Shown: piece after piece, positions 24,737 through 33,791 of the stretch | Numbering within the stretch: position 1 is the first letter of the stretch | Layout: every line of letters begins with the position of its first letter | NCBI GenBank assembly: GCA_036825195.1 | Contig: DAISYQ010000014.1 | Location: forward strand, 1 to 64,000 | DNA from: UBA2210 sp036825195 | GTDB taxonomy: Bacteria > Desulfobacterota > Syntrophia > Syntrophales > UBA2210 | DNA: 64,000 bases | Direction: 5' to 3' | Position numbers and translations under genes: made by a program | Notes under the pieces: model-generated | Seen by the model: only the letters and a program-made list of their open reading frames with translations | Database searches by the model: none | Told to the model about the DNA's origin: nothing

Positions 24737-27154
24737 ATGTCGTATGAAATCAGGAAAGCTGCCATCATAGGGGCAGGGGTCATGGGTGCCACCATAGCCG
24801 CCCACCTGGCCAACGCGGGTATTGAGAGTGTGATGCTCGATATCGTACCCCCTTTTGAGCCGAGCGAAGCGGATCTGAAGAAGGGCCTCATAAAAGAGAG
24901 CGCAGCATGGCGAAACAGTTTCGCAACAAACGGATTGAACGGTGCACTGAAATCCAAACCCGCCAGTTTCTATTCAAAGAAAAATGCGTCGATGATCACC
25001 ATCGGCAACCTGGAAGATGACCTGGATCTTCTCAAAGATGTCGATTTTCTTCTCGAAGTAGTCATTGAGAACCTGAAGATCAAACAGGAACTTTTCGCAA
25101 AACTGGAAAAGGTTATCAAACCCGACTGTATCATTGCGACCAATACGTCCGGTATCCCGATCAGGGAAATATCGGAAAAGATGAGTGCCAAGAACAAGGA
25201 ACGGTTTCTGGGGGTTCACTTCTTTAATCCCCCCCGCTATATGAAACTCGTTGAAGTCATCCCCGGCGAAACGACAAAGAAGGAACTTGTCGATTACATG
25301 ACACATTTTCTGGAGAATGTCGTCGGAAAGGGTGTTGTTATCTGCAAGGATGTTCCCAACTTCATCGCAAACCGTATCGGAGTCTATGATATATCCAATG
25401 CCGTCAAGACGATGCTTGAAAAGAACCTGACCATACCGGAACTGGATGCCATCATTGGAAAGGTTCTCGGCAGACCCAGTTCCGCCATCTGCGGAACGAT
25501 CGACCTCGTCGGTATAGACACGGGCTATCACGTCATGAAAAACCTTGTAGAGGCGGTGCCCGACGACGAGATGGTAGAGACCTTTATCCCGCCCGAGTTC
25601 ATGGACAAGATGGTGGAGAACAAGTGGCTCGGCAACAAGACCAAGGGTGGTTTCTACAAGAAGACGAAGGACGAGAAGGGCAAGAAGGTCAAACTGGCGC
25701 TCGACTATCATACGATGGAATACGTCCCCTTCGAGAAACCAAAATATGAATCAGTCAAAGAGGCAAGCAAGAAAGAGGGCGGTTTCGATGCCCAGTTACG
25801 AGCCCTCTTCTACTCGGAAAAGGACATTGCCGGCGAGGTCGCGCGGGAATACCTCTGCAAGAACTTCATTTATGCCGCAAATCGTATCCCTGAGATATGT
25901 GATACCGTCTATCAGATAGACAACACCATGAAATGGGGATACAACCACCAGAAAGGTCCCTTTGAGACCTGGGACGCCGTCGGGGTGCGGGGATCCTTAG
26001 AGGTAATGAAGAAGCTGAAACTGAAGGTTCCCAAAAAGATCACCGAGATGCTGAAAAAAGGAGAATCCTTCTATCTCACAAAAGAAGACGGCACATACTA
26101 CTATGACTTCGGAAGGAATGATTATGTGAAGATGGAGGACAATCCCAAGATTATCCTTCTGCCCGACCTTGCGGCGAAGAACAAGGTCGTCAAGAAAAAC
26201 ATCGGCGCTTCCCTCGTAGACATTGGTGACGGTGTCGTCTGTCTCGAATTCCGTACCAAGATGAATGCGATCGACGGCGATATTATTTCCATGATTGAGG
26301 AAAGCTGTGGCATCGTGGAGAAGGATTTTGTGGGATTGGTGGTTGCAAATCATGGCACGAACTTCTCGGTGGGAGCAAATATATTTCAGGTCCTCATGGC
26401 GGTTCAGAATGCTGAATGGGATATACTCGACAAACTGATCCACGATCTTCAGTACGCGAATATGAAGATGAAATATCTGGAAAAGCCGGTCGTAACCGCT
26501 CCGGCGGGCATGGCTCTGGGAGGAGGTTGTGAGGTGTCCATGCACGGTCAGAGATGCCAGCCCTGCGGCGAGACCTATATGGGCCTCGTTGAAGTCGGTG
26601 TCGGTGTAATCCCCGCGGGCGGTGGTTGCAAGGAGTTGATGGTACGCTGCACGGAAGGTTTGCCGGACGGTACCGCCGAGATCCTGAACATGCAGCCCAT
26701 ATACGAGAAGGTCCTGATGAATATCGGACAGGCCAAGGTAGCCACCAGTGCGATGGAGGCGATGGAACTGGGATACATCCGAAAGACAGAAAACATCAGC
26801 CTCAATCGAGATCATCAGATATGGGATGCAAAGCAGCTCGTTCTCGCAATGGCAAAGACCCATACAAAGAAAAAACCCGACATGATTCCCGTCATGGGAG
26901 AGAACCTGATGGGCATCGCACAGGCCGTCCTCTTTAATATGAAACACGGTAACTACATGTCGGATTATGACGAGCATGTAACGATGAAACTTGCATGGGT
27001 CCTTTCGGGTGGCATGTGTCCCGAGGGTACCTTTGTAACGGAAGATGCTATCCTTGACCGCGAGAGAGAAGCCTTCCTGAGTCTCGCAGGTGAACAGAAG
27101 ACCCAGGATCGCATTATGCACATGTTAACACGGGGGAAACCACTGCGTAACTAA
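24737..27154 (+). CDS. fadN: Bifunctional 3-hydroxyacyl-CoA dehydrogenase/enoyl-CoA hydratase, FadN type
   Basis: Carries out hydration of enoyl-CoA and NAD-dependent oxidation of 3-hydroxyacyl-CoA. At 805 residues, the dehydrogenase half comes first: Rossmann motif IIGAGVMGATIAAHLANAG (about 9-27), HFFNPPRYMKLVEVI, and a second HAD domain. The crotonase-like half follows, with FSVGANIF (about 537-544) and GMALGGGCEVSMHG. This order is opposite to E. coli FadB and like Bacillus FadN. The hydratase half has GLVEVGVGVIPAGGG, the usual catalytic region. AAGGAGG precedes the start. It lies between the acyl-CoA dehydrogenase and thiolase genes. Confidence 0.93.
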   Translation: MSYEIRKAAIIGAGVMGATIAAHLANAGIESVMLDIVPPFEPSEADLKKGLIKESAAWRNSFATNGLNGALKSKPASFYSKKNASMITIGNLEDDLDLLKDVDFLLEVVIENLKIKQELFAKLEKVIKPDCIIATNTSGIPIREISEKMSAKNKERFLGVHFFNPPRYMKLVEVIPGETTKKELVDYMTHFLENVVGKGVVICKDVPNFIANRIGVYDISNAVKTMLEKNLTIPELDAIIGKVLGRPSSAICGTIDLVGIDTGYHVMKNLVEAVPDDEMVETFIPPEFMDKMVENKWLGNKTKGGFYKKTKDEKGKKVKLALDYHTMEYVPFEKPKYESVKEASKKEGGFDAQLRALFYSEKDIAGEVAREYLCKNFIYAANRIPEICDTVYQIDNTMKWGYNHQKGPFETWDAVGVRGSLEVMKKLKLKVPKKITEMLKKGESFYLTKEDGTYYYDFGRNDYVKMEDNPKIILLPDLAAKNKVVKKNIGASLVDIGDGVVCLEFRTKMNAIDGDIISMIEESCGIVEKDFVGLVVANHGTNFSVGANIFQVLMAVQNAEWDILDKLIHDLQYANMKMKYLEKPVVTAPAGMALGGGCEVSMHGQRCQPCGETYMGLVEVGVGVIPAGGGCKELMVRCTEGLPDGTAEILNMQPIYEKVLMNIGQAKVATSAMEAMELGYIRKTENISLNRDHQIWDAKQLVLAMAKTHTKKKPDMIPVMGENLMGIAQAVLFNMKHGNYMSDYDEHVTMKLAWVLSGGMCPEGTFVTEDAILDREREAFLSLAGEQKTQDRIMHMLTRGKPLRN

Positions 27155-27230
27155 CAGATACGCTATGTATCGCCAGTGCCGACCGCGATTCGTCGGCCGG
27201 CACCGGCATTCAATGATAAGGGGGAATATT

Positions 27231-28418
27231 ATGCCAGAAGCTGTTATCGTTAAATCAGTGAGAAGCCCGGGGGGACGGTACAAGAGAGGCGCTCTTGCCC
27301 AGACCAGGGGTGACGAGATAGGGATTCAGGTCCTGAAGGGATTGATGGAAAGGGTTCCGCAGGTCAAGCCCGAAGATGTGGATGATCTGATCTGCGGGTG
27401 TTCATTTCCTGAAGGGGAGCAGGGAATGAACTATGGCAGAGTGATAGCACTCGGTGCCGGTCTCCCTATTACCACGTCGGGGATGACCGTCAACCGTTTC
27501 TGTTCCTCAGGTTTGCAGGCCATAGCCGATGCAACGGCAAAGGTCATGGCGGGGTGGTCCGATTGTATCGTGGCGGGAGGGTGCGAGACTATGTCACATA
27601 TCCCGATGGGTGGATGGATATTCCGCCCCCATCCCGAATGGGGTGATCGCCCGAATACCTATGTCTCCATGGGAGTCACCGCCGAAAATGTCGCAGCCGA
27701 ATATAACATCTCCCGTGAAGATCAGGACAAGATGGGAGTCGAAAGCAATAGAAGAGCCCACGAAGCGATTCAGAAGGGATACTGGAAAGACCAGATCGTT
27801 CCGATCGAGGCATGGAAATATGTGAAGGACAAGAACGGTCAGTGGGTCAAGACAAAAAAGACCTTTGACATGGATGACGGCGTGAGATGGCCAGCGACAC
27901 TGGAAAATATGGCAAAGCTCAAATCGCCCTTCAAACAGGGCGGCTCGGTTACCGCCGCAAATGCATCACAGATGACCGATGGCGCGGCCTTCACGATGAT
28001 CATGTCGGCCGGGAAGGCAAAAGAACTGAAGCTGAAACCGATTGCCAAACTCACCCATTACGCGGTTGCGGGTAACAAGCCGGAAGTGATGGGGGTCGGT
28101 CCCCGGTACGCGATCCCGAAGGTTTTGAAAATGGCTGGTCTGACACTGGACGATATTGACCTGTTCGAGATCAACGAGGCCTTTGCCTCTCAGGCCATCT
28201 ACTGCTGCAGAGAACTCGGTATAGAAGACCGGTATTGGAAAGGTGACATTAATCCGAATGGCGGCGCGATCGCCATCGGTCATCCCCTTGGATGTACCGG
28301 CGCAAAGCTGACATGCCAGCTTTTGCATGAGATGAAGAGACGAAAACTGAAAAGAGGGATCGTTTCCATGTGTATCGGCGGCGGTATGGGAGCTGCCGGC
28401 ATCTTTGAAATGCTCTAG
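27231..28418 (+). CDS. fadA: Acetyl-CoA acyltransferase (thiolase)
   Basis: Thiolytic cleavage of 3-ketoacyl-CoA, or the reverse condensation. The 395-residue protein has the nucleophile Cys in NRFCSSGLQAI (about 88), the ENVAAEY segment, GHPLGCTGAK with the catalytic His (about 350) and CIGGGMGAAG with the second catalytic Cys near the C-terminus. The start ATG 27231 has AAGGGGG eight bases upstream; the frame is open to 27165 but lacks a ribosome site there. It ends the beta-oxidation operon, and a terminator follows at 28450. Confidence 0.94.
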   Translation: MPEAVIVKSVRSPGGRYKRGALAQTRGDEIGIQVLKGLMERVPQVKPEDVDDLICGCSFPEGEQGMNYGRVIALGAGLPITTSGMTVNRFCSSGLQAIADATAKVMAGWSDCIVAGGCETMSHIPMGGWIFRPHPEWGDRPNTYVSMGVTAENVAAEYNISREDQDKMGVESNRRAHEAIQKGYWKDQIVPIEAWKYVKDKNGQWVKTKKTFDMDDGVRWPATLENMAKLKSPFKQGGSVTAANASQMTDGAAFTMIMSAGKAKELKLKPIAKLTHYAVAGNKPEVMGVGPRYAIPKVLKMAGLTLDDIDLFEINEAFASQAIYCCRELGIEDRYWKGDINPNGGAIAIGHPLGCTGAKLTCQLLHEMKRRKLKRGIVSMCIGGGMGAAGIFEML

Positions 28419-28449
28419 TTCCGACTGATTGTGATCTCGGAATGTCCGG

Positions 28450-28480
28450 AAAAGCCATGGTCCATGTGACCATGGCTTTT
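28450..28480 (+). terminator. Terminator after the thiolase gene
   Basis: AAAAGCCATGGTC / GACCATGGCTTTT is a perfect 13-bp stem with a 5-base loop, ending in four T and followed by CGCTTT. It closes the fad operon 31 bases after the thiolase stop. Confidence 0.8.
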
Positions 28481-28568
28481 CGCTTTATGGTGAGACCGTT
28501 AATGTTTGAGTTCGGCATCATGAATGTGATAATGAAAATCCCGAGAAAAAGAACGAATGGAGTGAACG

Positions 28569-29375
28569 ATGGGAATAAAGATTGGAGCGGTTCAGTTTGA
28601 GCCTGTGTTTGGCGAAGTCGACAGAAATCTGGAGATGGCAGAGAATCTGATCAGGCAATCCGATGCGGACCTCCTGGTTCTTCCGGAGCTGTTCAACACC
28701 GGGTATGTGTTTACAACGAAAGAGGAGACGATCTCCCTTGCGGAACAGGTCCCCTATGGCAAGACGACACAGAAGCTCTGCGATGTGGCAAAAGAAACGG
28801 ACACCTTCATTGTCGGCGGTCTCGCCGAGAAGAGCGGCGACAGAATATTCAATTCTGCTGTCCTTGTTTCTCCCGACGGCTACGTCGGACGTTACAGAAA
28901 GGTGCACCTCTTCTTTGAGGAGAAGCTCTGGTTTGATCCGGGAGATATAGGGTTCAAGGTCTATGATATAGGCATATGCAACGTGGGAATCATGATCTGC
29001 TTCGACTGGTTCTTCCCGGAATCGATGCGCGTGCTGTCGCTCAAGGGCGCCGAGATTATCTGCCATCCGGCAAATCTTGTACTACCCTTCTGTCAGGATG
29101 CCATGAGAACGAGGTGTCTCGAGAGCCATGTCTTCGCAGTAACGGCAAACAGGACCGGAACCGAAAGCAGAGACGGGAAATCCCTCCATTTTACCGGCCG
29201 GAGCCAGATAACCGGACCTGACGGCACGATTATTTACCGTTCCGATGAGGACTCACAGGAGGCAAGGGCCGAAGAGATCGACGTGGAAGCGGCACGCGAT
29301 AAACACCTGACCATCTACAATCACCTCTTTACCGATAGAAGACCGGATTACTACGGTAAGCTTATTGATCCCTGA
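28569..29375 (+). CDS. Carbon-nitrogen hydrolase (nitrilase superfamily)
   Basis: A 268-residue amidohydrolase with the Glu-Lys-Cys triad: Glu in VLPELFNTGY (about 43), Lys in YRKVHLFFEE (about 115) and Cys in GIMICFDWFFPES (about 148). The shape is close to the omega-amidase/N-carbamoyl-putrescine amidase branches, acting on a small amide; the exact substrate cannot be read. GGAG precedes the ATG by seven bases. It stands alone between the fad terminator and the beta-propeller lipoprotein. A second nitrilase-family gene is at 46824. Confidence 0.9.
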   Translation: MGIKIGAVQFEPVFGEVDRNLEMAENLIRQSDADLLVLPELFNTGYVFTTKEETISLAEQVPYGKTTQKLCDVAKETDTFIVGGLAEKSGDRIFNSAVLVSPDGYVGRYRKVHLFFEEKLWFDPGDIGFKVYDIGICNVGIMICFDWFFPESMRVLSLKGAEIICHPANLVLPFCQDAMRTRCLESHVFAVTANRTGTESRDGKSLHFTGRSQITGPDGTIIYRSDEDSQEARAEEIDVEAARDKHLTIYNHLFTDRRPDYYGKLIDP

Positions 29376-29485
29376 ACCGGACCGGGAGCGGTTTTCCCGC
29401 TGGCCTGTCCGGGCATGAACAGTGGTGGTTTAATGGTACTGCAGAGAAGCAGAAAAGATAAAACAGGACACTATCCGACGGAATT

Positions 29486-31120
29486 ATGAGATTACAGACA
29501 ATCATTCTCCTCACGCTTGGCATTATTGTGTGTATTGCATGCTCATCAGGAAATCACTTTCGCACGGACAAGCCAACGGACAGCGTCTATATCCTGGCAG
29601 ATACGCAAAGAGACGATACTTCGGCCAAAGCCCGCGAAATAATCGAAGGAATCATATCGACCGTCGATGACACCCGCACCTATCCCGCGGTCAGTATTAC
29701 CAATCCTCTTGACGGAGCCCTTTTCCCCATAGATATCGCATCACCGGCAATACAATGGAATTGCGCGGACTCCAGCGCGTCACTGTGGCTGGTACGGATT
29801 TCCTTTCAAGGTGAGGGGCAGACCGTCAATTGCCTTACCCGTGAAGCTTTATGGACACCTGATCGCAATACATGGGAATTGATCAAGGAGCATTCTGTCG
29901 ATGGCGATGCGGTTCTATCGATTTTCGGAATAGATACGGAAAATGGCATCGCCATTGCCGGCAGAGGACAGATCTCCTTTGCAACCTCCCGCGATCCCGT
30001 CGGCGCGCCCATCCTGTACATGCAGATGCCGCTCCCCTTTGCTTTTGCTCAAACCCATCCCGAACTCTTCAGGTGGCTGCTGGCGGACCTTTCGTCCTAT
30101 GAAAAGCCTCCGGTCGTGCTTGAGAAGATGCCGGTCTGCGGGAACTGCCATTCCTTTTCCCGGGACGGAACCGTACTGGGCATGGATATCGACTATGGGG
30201 GAGACAAAGGCGGATACGTGATGGCGAATATGGGAAAAACCGTCGATGTGTTCCCGGACGATATTATCAGCTGGAACACTGTTAAAGGATCGGATGATTC
30301 GATTGTAAATTTTGGGTTCTTCCCCAAGGTATCGCCCGATGGCAGCTATGTCATTGCCACGGTACAGGAACGGTCTTTTTTTATCAGGCTGAACGATCCG
30401 GCTTTTTCACAATTCTTTTTTCTTGCCGCAGGTGCGCTTTCTTATTGTGTGCCGTCGGATAAGACCTTTCATCTTCTCTCAGGAGCTGATGATCCCGCCT
30501 TCGTTCAGACCTGTCCCGACTGGAGTCATGACGGAACGTATATCGCATTCTCACGGGCGTCCGTCAATGCCGATCTCGTTGATCTGGTGGTGAAGGAGGC
30601 CCTTCGCGATGTCGATCATGACATCCCCCTCTCGGTTCTGAACGAGAAATATCAGATACAGTACGATCTGTACCACATTCCCTTCAACAACGGCAGAGGA
30701 GGTATTCCCGAACCGATTGACGGAGCGAGCAGAAACGGCATGAGCAACTACTTCCCACGGTATTCGCCGGACGGGAAATGGATCGTGTTCTGCAAGAGTA
30801 AAAGCGGACTGGCCCTGCAGCCCGACAGCCGTCTCTATATTGTTCCCGCCGGGGGCGGCACAGCCAGGGAACTGATCGCCAACCGCCATATCATGAACTC
30901 CTGGCACAGCTGGTCGCCCAACGGACGATGGCTTGTCTTTTCATCGAAGGAGACGGGTCCCTTTACCACACAGTATCTTTGTCATATCGATGCAGAAGGA
31001 AACGACAGCGTACCGGTCCTGCTGTCAAGATTACAGGATCGCAACCTCTCCAATCTGGTTCCCGAATTTGGAAATATTCGGCCCGAGGCGTTACAGCGCA
31101 TCTGCATAGAGAAATTCTAA
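29486..31120 (+). CDS. TolB-like beta-propeller lipoprotein with a CxxCH haem-binding motif
   Basis: A 544-residue exported protein. The N-terminus is a lipoprotein signal with lipobox ending IACSS (Cys19). After a ~130-residue Ig-like region there is a single CGNCH motif (Cys218-His222), then repeated PD40/TolB blades: FFPKVSPDGSYVIATV, TCPDWSHDGTYIAFSRA, YFPRYSPDGKWIVFCKS and SWHSWSPNGRWLVFSSK. This matches a family annotated as TolB-like or cytochrome c biogenesis related, whose role is unknown. CxxCH suggests covalent haem c attachment outside the inner membrane. The ribosome site is weak. Confidence 0.82.
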   Translation: MRLQTIILLTLGIIVCIACSSGNHFRTDKPTDSVYILADTQRDDTSAKAREIIEGIISTVDDTRTYPAVSITNPLDGALFPIDIASPAIQWNCADSSASLWLVRISFQGEGQTVNCLTREALWTPDRNTWELIKEHSVDGDAVLSIFGIDTENGIAIAGRGQISFATSRDPVGAPILYMQMPLPFAFAQTHPELFRWLLADLSSYEKPPVVLEKMPVCGNCHSFSRDGTVLGMDIDYGGDKGGYVMANMGKTVDVFPDDIISWNTVKGSDDSIVNFGFFPKVSPDGSYVIATVQERSFFIRLNDPAFSQFFFLAAGALSYCVPSDKTFHLLSGADDPAFVQTCPDWSHDGTYIAFSRASVNADLVDLVVKEALRDVDHDIPLSVLNEKYQIQYDLYHIPFNNGRGGIPEPIDGASRNGMSNYFPRYSPDGKWIVFCKSKSGLALQPDSRLYIVPAGGGTARELIANRHIMNSWHSWSPNGRWLVFSSKETGPFTTQYLCHIDAEGNDSVPVLLSRLQDRNLSNLVPEFGNIRPEALQRICIEKF

Positions 31121-31164
31121 AGGAAACTCCCCCGAAACTGCCTGCGAGGGAGCTTCCTTATTCG
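31120..31164. terminator. Bidirectional hairpin between convergent genes
   Basis: AAGGAAACTCCC (31120-31131) pairs with GGGAGCTTCCTT (31148-31159) with one mismatch. The hairpin lies between the convergent propeller and lipoprotein genes. The T-tract is weak on both sides. Confidence 0.5.
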
Positions 31165-31183
31165 TGTCGCTGCCCGGCGAAAT

Positions 31184-32713
31184 CTATCCGGCGTAACCGT
31201 TGAGAACCGCCTGTATCGCGTCGGAAGAACCTTTCAGAGAAAACGTATCTTCCTCAAGGCGGGATTGGGTGGAATATTGAATCGTTACCCGGGAACCCTT
31301 CATCAGCCCGACAAGGAGTTTCTCTTCGAGAGGAGCCTGAATACCGGCATAGAGGCGATAGTGGACAACGTTCCCCATATGCTGGTATCTCGTCAGATCG
31401 GTTCCCTGAGGTCCCACAAGGTATTGCTGGAGTTCGATGGGGCTTGAGTTGCCGATACGCAACGTGAGAGGAACATCCGTAACCATCCGTTTTGCGGGAA
31501 AGAATGAAAGCCACAGAACCCCTTCCCTTGAATCGACCGATAGGGCAAGAAGACTGCCGCGTGAACTGATCGTATAGGTGTACGGTATCATCCGTTCCGG
31601 CCCGGAACTCTCATCTTTTTTGTTCAGCATTCCGGTCAGACTCTTTAATATGCCGTCGGAGTCCGACACTTCAGGGTATTGTGCAATGGCCGATTCCCAC
31701 CGATTCTTGATCTTATGGTTGATGGGAGCGACGGCGTTGTTGAAGGGAAGTACCAGATTCAGATCACTGCGGTTCTGAGCCTTTCTGAGCGTCTCCCTGT
31801 CGAAGGTTCCGAACATGGCCACCTGACGCTCATACTGTTTCGTGAACGGCTGCTCCTTGCCGGGCCGGTAAGCAAGCTTGAAATAGAGAGGTTTCTCATC
31901 GAGGAGCCTGAAGGTCCCGGGCAGCACGGCCACCCGCCATCCGTCGTAGTCATAATACCGTGATGAGTCGGAATACCCCTTCGACTTTATGTCCGCATCA
32001 TCGACCATGAACCGAAGGCCGGCCGTGACGGAGAGGCGGTCCATCACGAAAGCAAATACATAATACATGTCGGCGCCCTCGGGAAGCCTGTCCGGTTTTC
32101 CCATGGCAACGGCATTGTCCGCCGCGAAACGGTAAAGGGTTTCAAAGGAGTTGAACAGTTTCATCGTATTCTTCGGCATCTTCTTTTTCGGCACGATAAA
32201 GGCAACAACCTCCGGATCGTCGGGAAAGACCGGCATGATACCGCTCCGGGAGATTCGGACGCCGTTATCCACGATTCGATAGGTGGCGTCATAGAAGAGG
32301 ATCATCCGACGGCCCAGGATATCCTGAAAATCGAGGGAACCCGAAAGGGTCATGGATTGCTGAAATTCCGTGGATTGACCGTATTGAAGAATCTTATGCT
32401 GAACCAGCACGAAAGTGGACGGAACGAGAGCCTTCCAGGGTTTTTCTACGTCCTGCTCCAATTTGATACTGGACACCTTCTGCGGATCTTCGCCGTATGC
32501 GGAAACCCCCATTGCCGCCGAGACCAGTTTGATATCGGCGGGGATTGCCTTGTTAGGGAGATAGATCGACCGGGGTTCCTCCTGATTGGAAGAAGAACCG
32601 GGAAGTACCTGCGTCAGAGCCGCCATTTGTTCCTTGCAGCCGGTGAGAAGGAATATCAGGAGGCTTATCATCGCTGCGATACATACGTACAGAATATGAT
32701 TGTTTCGTTTCAT
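31184..32713 (-). CDS. Exported lipoprotein of unknown function
   Basis: A 509-residue protein beginning with a lipoprotein signal (LLIFLLTGCKEQ, Cys about 26), so it is likely membrane-anchored outside the cytoplasm. I do not recognise the remainder, which is mixed alpha/beta with no repeated motif. ATG 32713 is chosen because GGAGGG lies seven bases upstream; an in-frame start eight codons earlier would overlap the upstream gene. It is the second gene of a two-gene operon with the glycine/alanine-rich exported protein at 32734; the two probably work together at the cell envelope. Confidence 0.75.
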   Translation of the reverse strand: MKRNNHILYVCIAAMISLLIFLLTGCKEQMAALTQVLPGSSSNQEEPRSIYLPNKAIPADIKLVSAAMGVSAYGEDPQKVSSIKLEQDVEKPWKALVPSTFVLVQHKILQYGQSTEFQQSMTLSGSLDFQDILGRRMILFYDATYRIVDNGVRISRSGIMPVFPDDPEVVAFIVPKKKMPKNTMKLFNSFETLYRFAADNAVAMGKPDRLPEGADMYYVFAFVMDRLSVTAGLRFMVDDADIKSKGYSDSSRYYDYDGWRVAVLPGTFRLLDEKPLYFKLAYRPGKEQPFTKQYERQVAMFGTFDRETLRKAQNRSDLNLVLPFNNAVAPINHKIKNRWESAIAQYPEVSDSDGILKSLTGMLNKKDESSGPERMIPYTYTISSRGSLLALSVDSREGVLWLSFFPAKRMVTDVPLTLRIGNSSPIELQQYLVGPQGTDLTRYQHMGNVVHYRLYAGIQAPLEEKLLVGLMKGSRVTIQYSTQSRLEEDTFSLKGSSDAIQAVLNGYAG

Positions 32714-32733
32714 TGTTTTCCCTCCGTATTCCA

Positions 32734-33555
32734 TCAAGCGTCTATCGGAGACATGGATGTGTCGCCGATATCGGGTGTTCCTCCGGTAGTACCGTCGTGA
32801 GTCATATCACCGACCCCTTTGCCGGTTCCGGCCTTCTGAATAAGGTCGATCGTTCCGAAGGCCGGATTCAGGTTGATAGCATGGTCGATAAGCCCCTTTC
32901 CGGCGGCGCTGTTCAACCCGTCTTCGGCGGCTTCGGTCTGGCTCTTTCCCTTTGAGAGACTCTTGTCATAGGTTTCGGCGCCCGTCATGAGGGCTCCGGT
33001 GATAAGCGCTGCCGCACCGTATGCCGCCGCCGTCGCCTTGGCCCCTGCAATGGTAATACCAAGAGCGGTTGCCGCCGCCGGCGCCATGGCAATAAGACCG
33101 GCCACGGCACCGATAAAAGCCATGGTGGCGATGGCGATCTTCGCCTTTACCTTGATGAGACCGGCGATACTGCCCATGATACCGTAGGTTGAGGCGACAG
33201 CACTGTGAAACGTGGCCGTCAGTGAATGATATTTCTGGCTCATCCACTGCGATAGGGCCGTGGAAATATCCTTATTGGGCGCCTTGTAGGTCAGCGGCGT
33301 CGTACCGTCAGAAACGGTACTCTCCGGATTCGTATATGAATCCGGAATACCGTAATCCAGATCGTCGGGTGGTGTAAAAGTCAGGGGTGGTCCACCGACA
33401 CCGGTATCTGTCTGCGTATAGGCTTCTCCGTCTCCACCGGCGTCTCCGGAACCTCCTCCGGAATCGCCGCCCCCTCCGTCGCCGTAAGCGTAAATCTGAG
33501 CCGGCAATAACACCAGACATGCCACGAGAATCATCGATATCAACTTATTTCCCAT
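32734..33555 (-). CDS. Exported Gly/Ala-rich protein of unknown function
   Basis: A 273-residue protein with a signal peptide (about 1-24, ending QIYAYG) followed by a Gly/Asp/Ser-rich stretch (about 25-45). The centre holds a long hydrophobic Ala/Gly/Ile-rich block (about 145-215: AKIAIATMAFIGAVAGLIAMAP and on) that looks like one or two membrane or pore-forming helices. ATG 33555 has AGGAGG nine bases upstream. The hydrophobic hairpin with flanking polar regions recalls small toxins or membrane-insertion proteins, but no family was recognised. It is 20 bases from the downstream lipoprotein gene. Confidence 0.72.
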   Translation of the reverse strand: MGNKLISMILVACLVLLPAQIYAYGDGGGGDSGGGSGDAGGDGEAYTQTDTGVGGPPLTFTPPDDLDYGIPDSYTNPESTVSDGTTPLTYKAPNKDISTALSQWMSQKYHSLTATFHSAVASTYGIMGSIAGLIKVKAKIAIATMAFIGAVAGLIAMAPAAATALGITIAGAKATAAAYGAAALITGALMTGAETYDKSLSKGKSQTEAAEDGLNSAAGKGLIDHAINLNPAFGTIDLIQKAGTGKGVGDMTHDGTTGGTPDIGDTSMSPIDA

Positions 33556-33791
33556 ACGGTATTCCTCCTGAGAGTGAGAGTATCTGGTTTCCATTTCGAA
33601 AATGGTTTCGCACCGTAACACCTTAGCATAGTTTTGTAAATGGTAATTAGTGTGCAATCTTATTGGGTATGGTCTAGAGGAGCGGTTGCCAAATAACAAG
33701 GTGAATATCATTGCCGTTTATGCTAAAGATAGCAGGCGGACGGTTTCAGGCACGAATCCGGCCCTGTAAAACGTATACGAAACGGAAACTG

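Noticed and set aside
23592..27121. Minus-strand frames of about 375 codons opposite the acyl-CoA dehydrogenase (23592-24719) and FadN gene (25997-27121)
   Set aside because: Both are exact antisense shadows of well-conserved enzymes and lack start signals.
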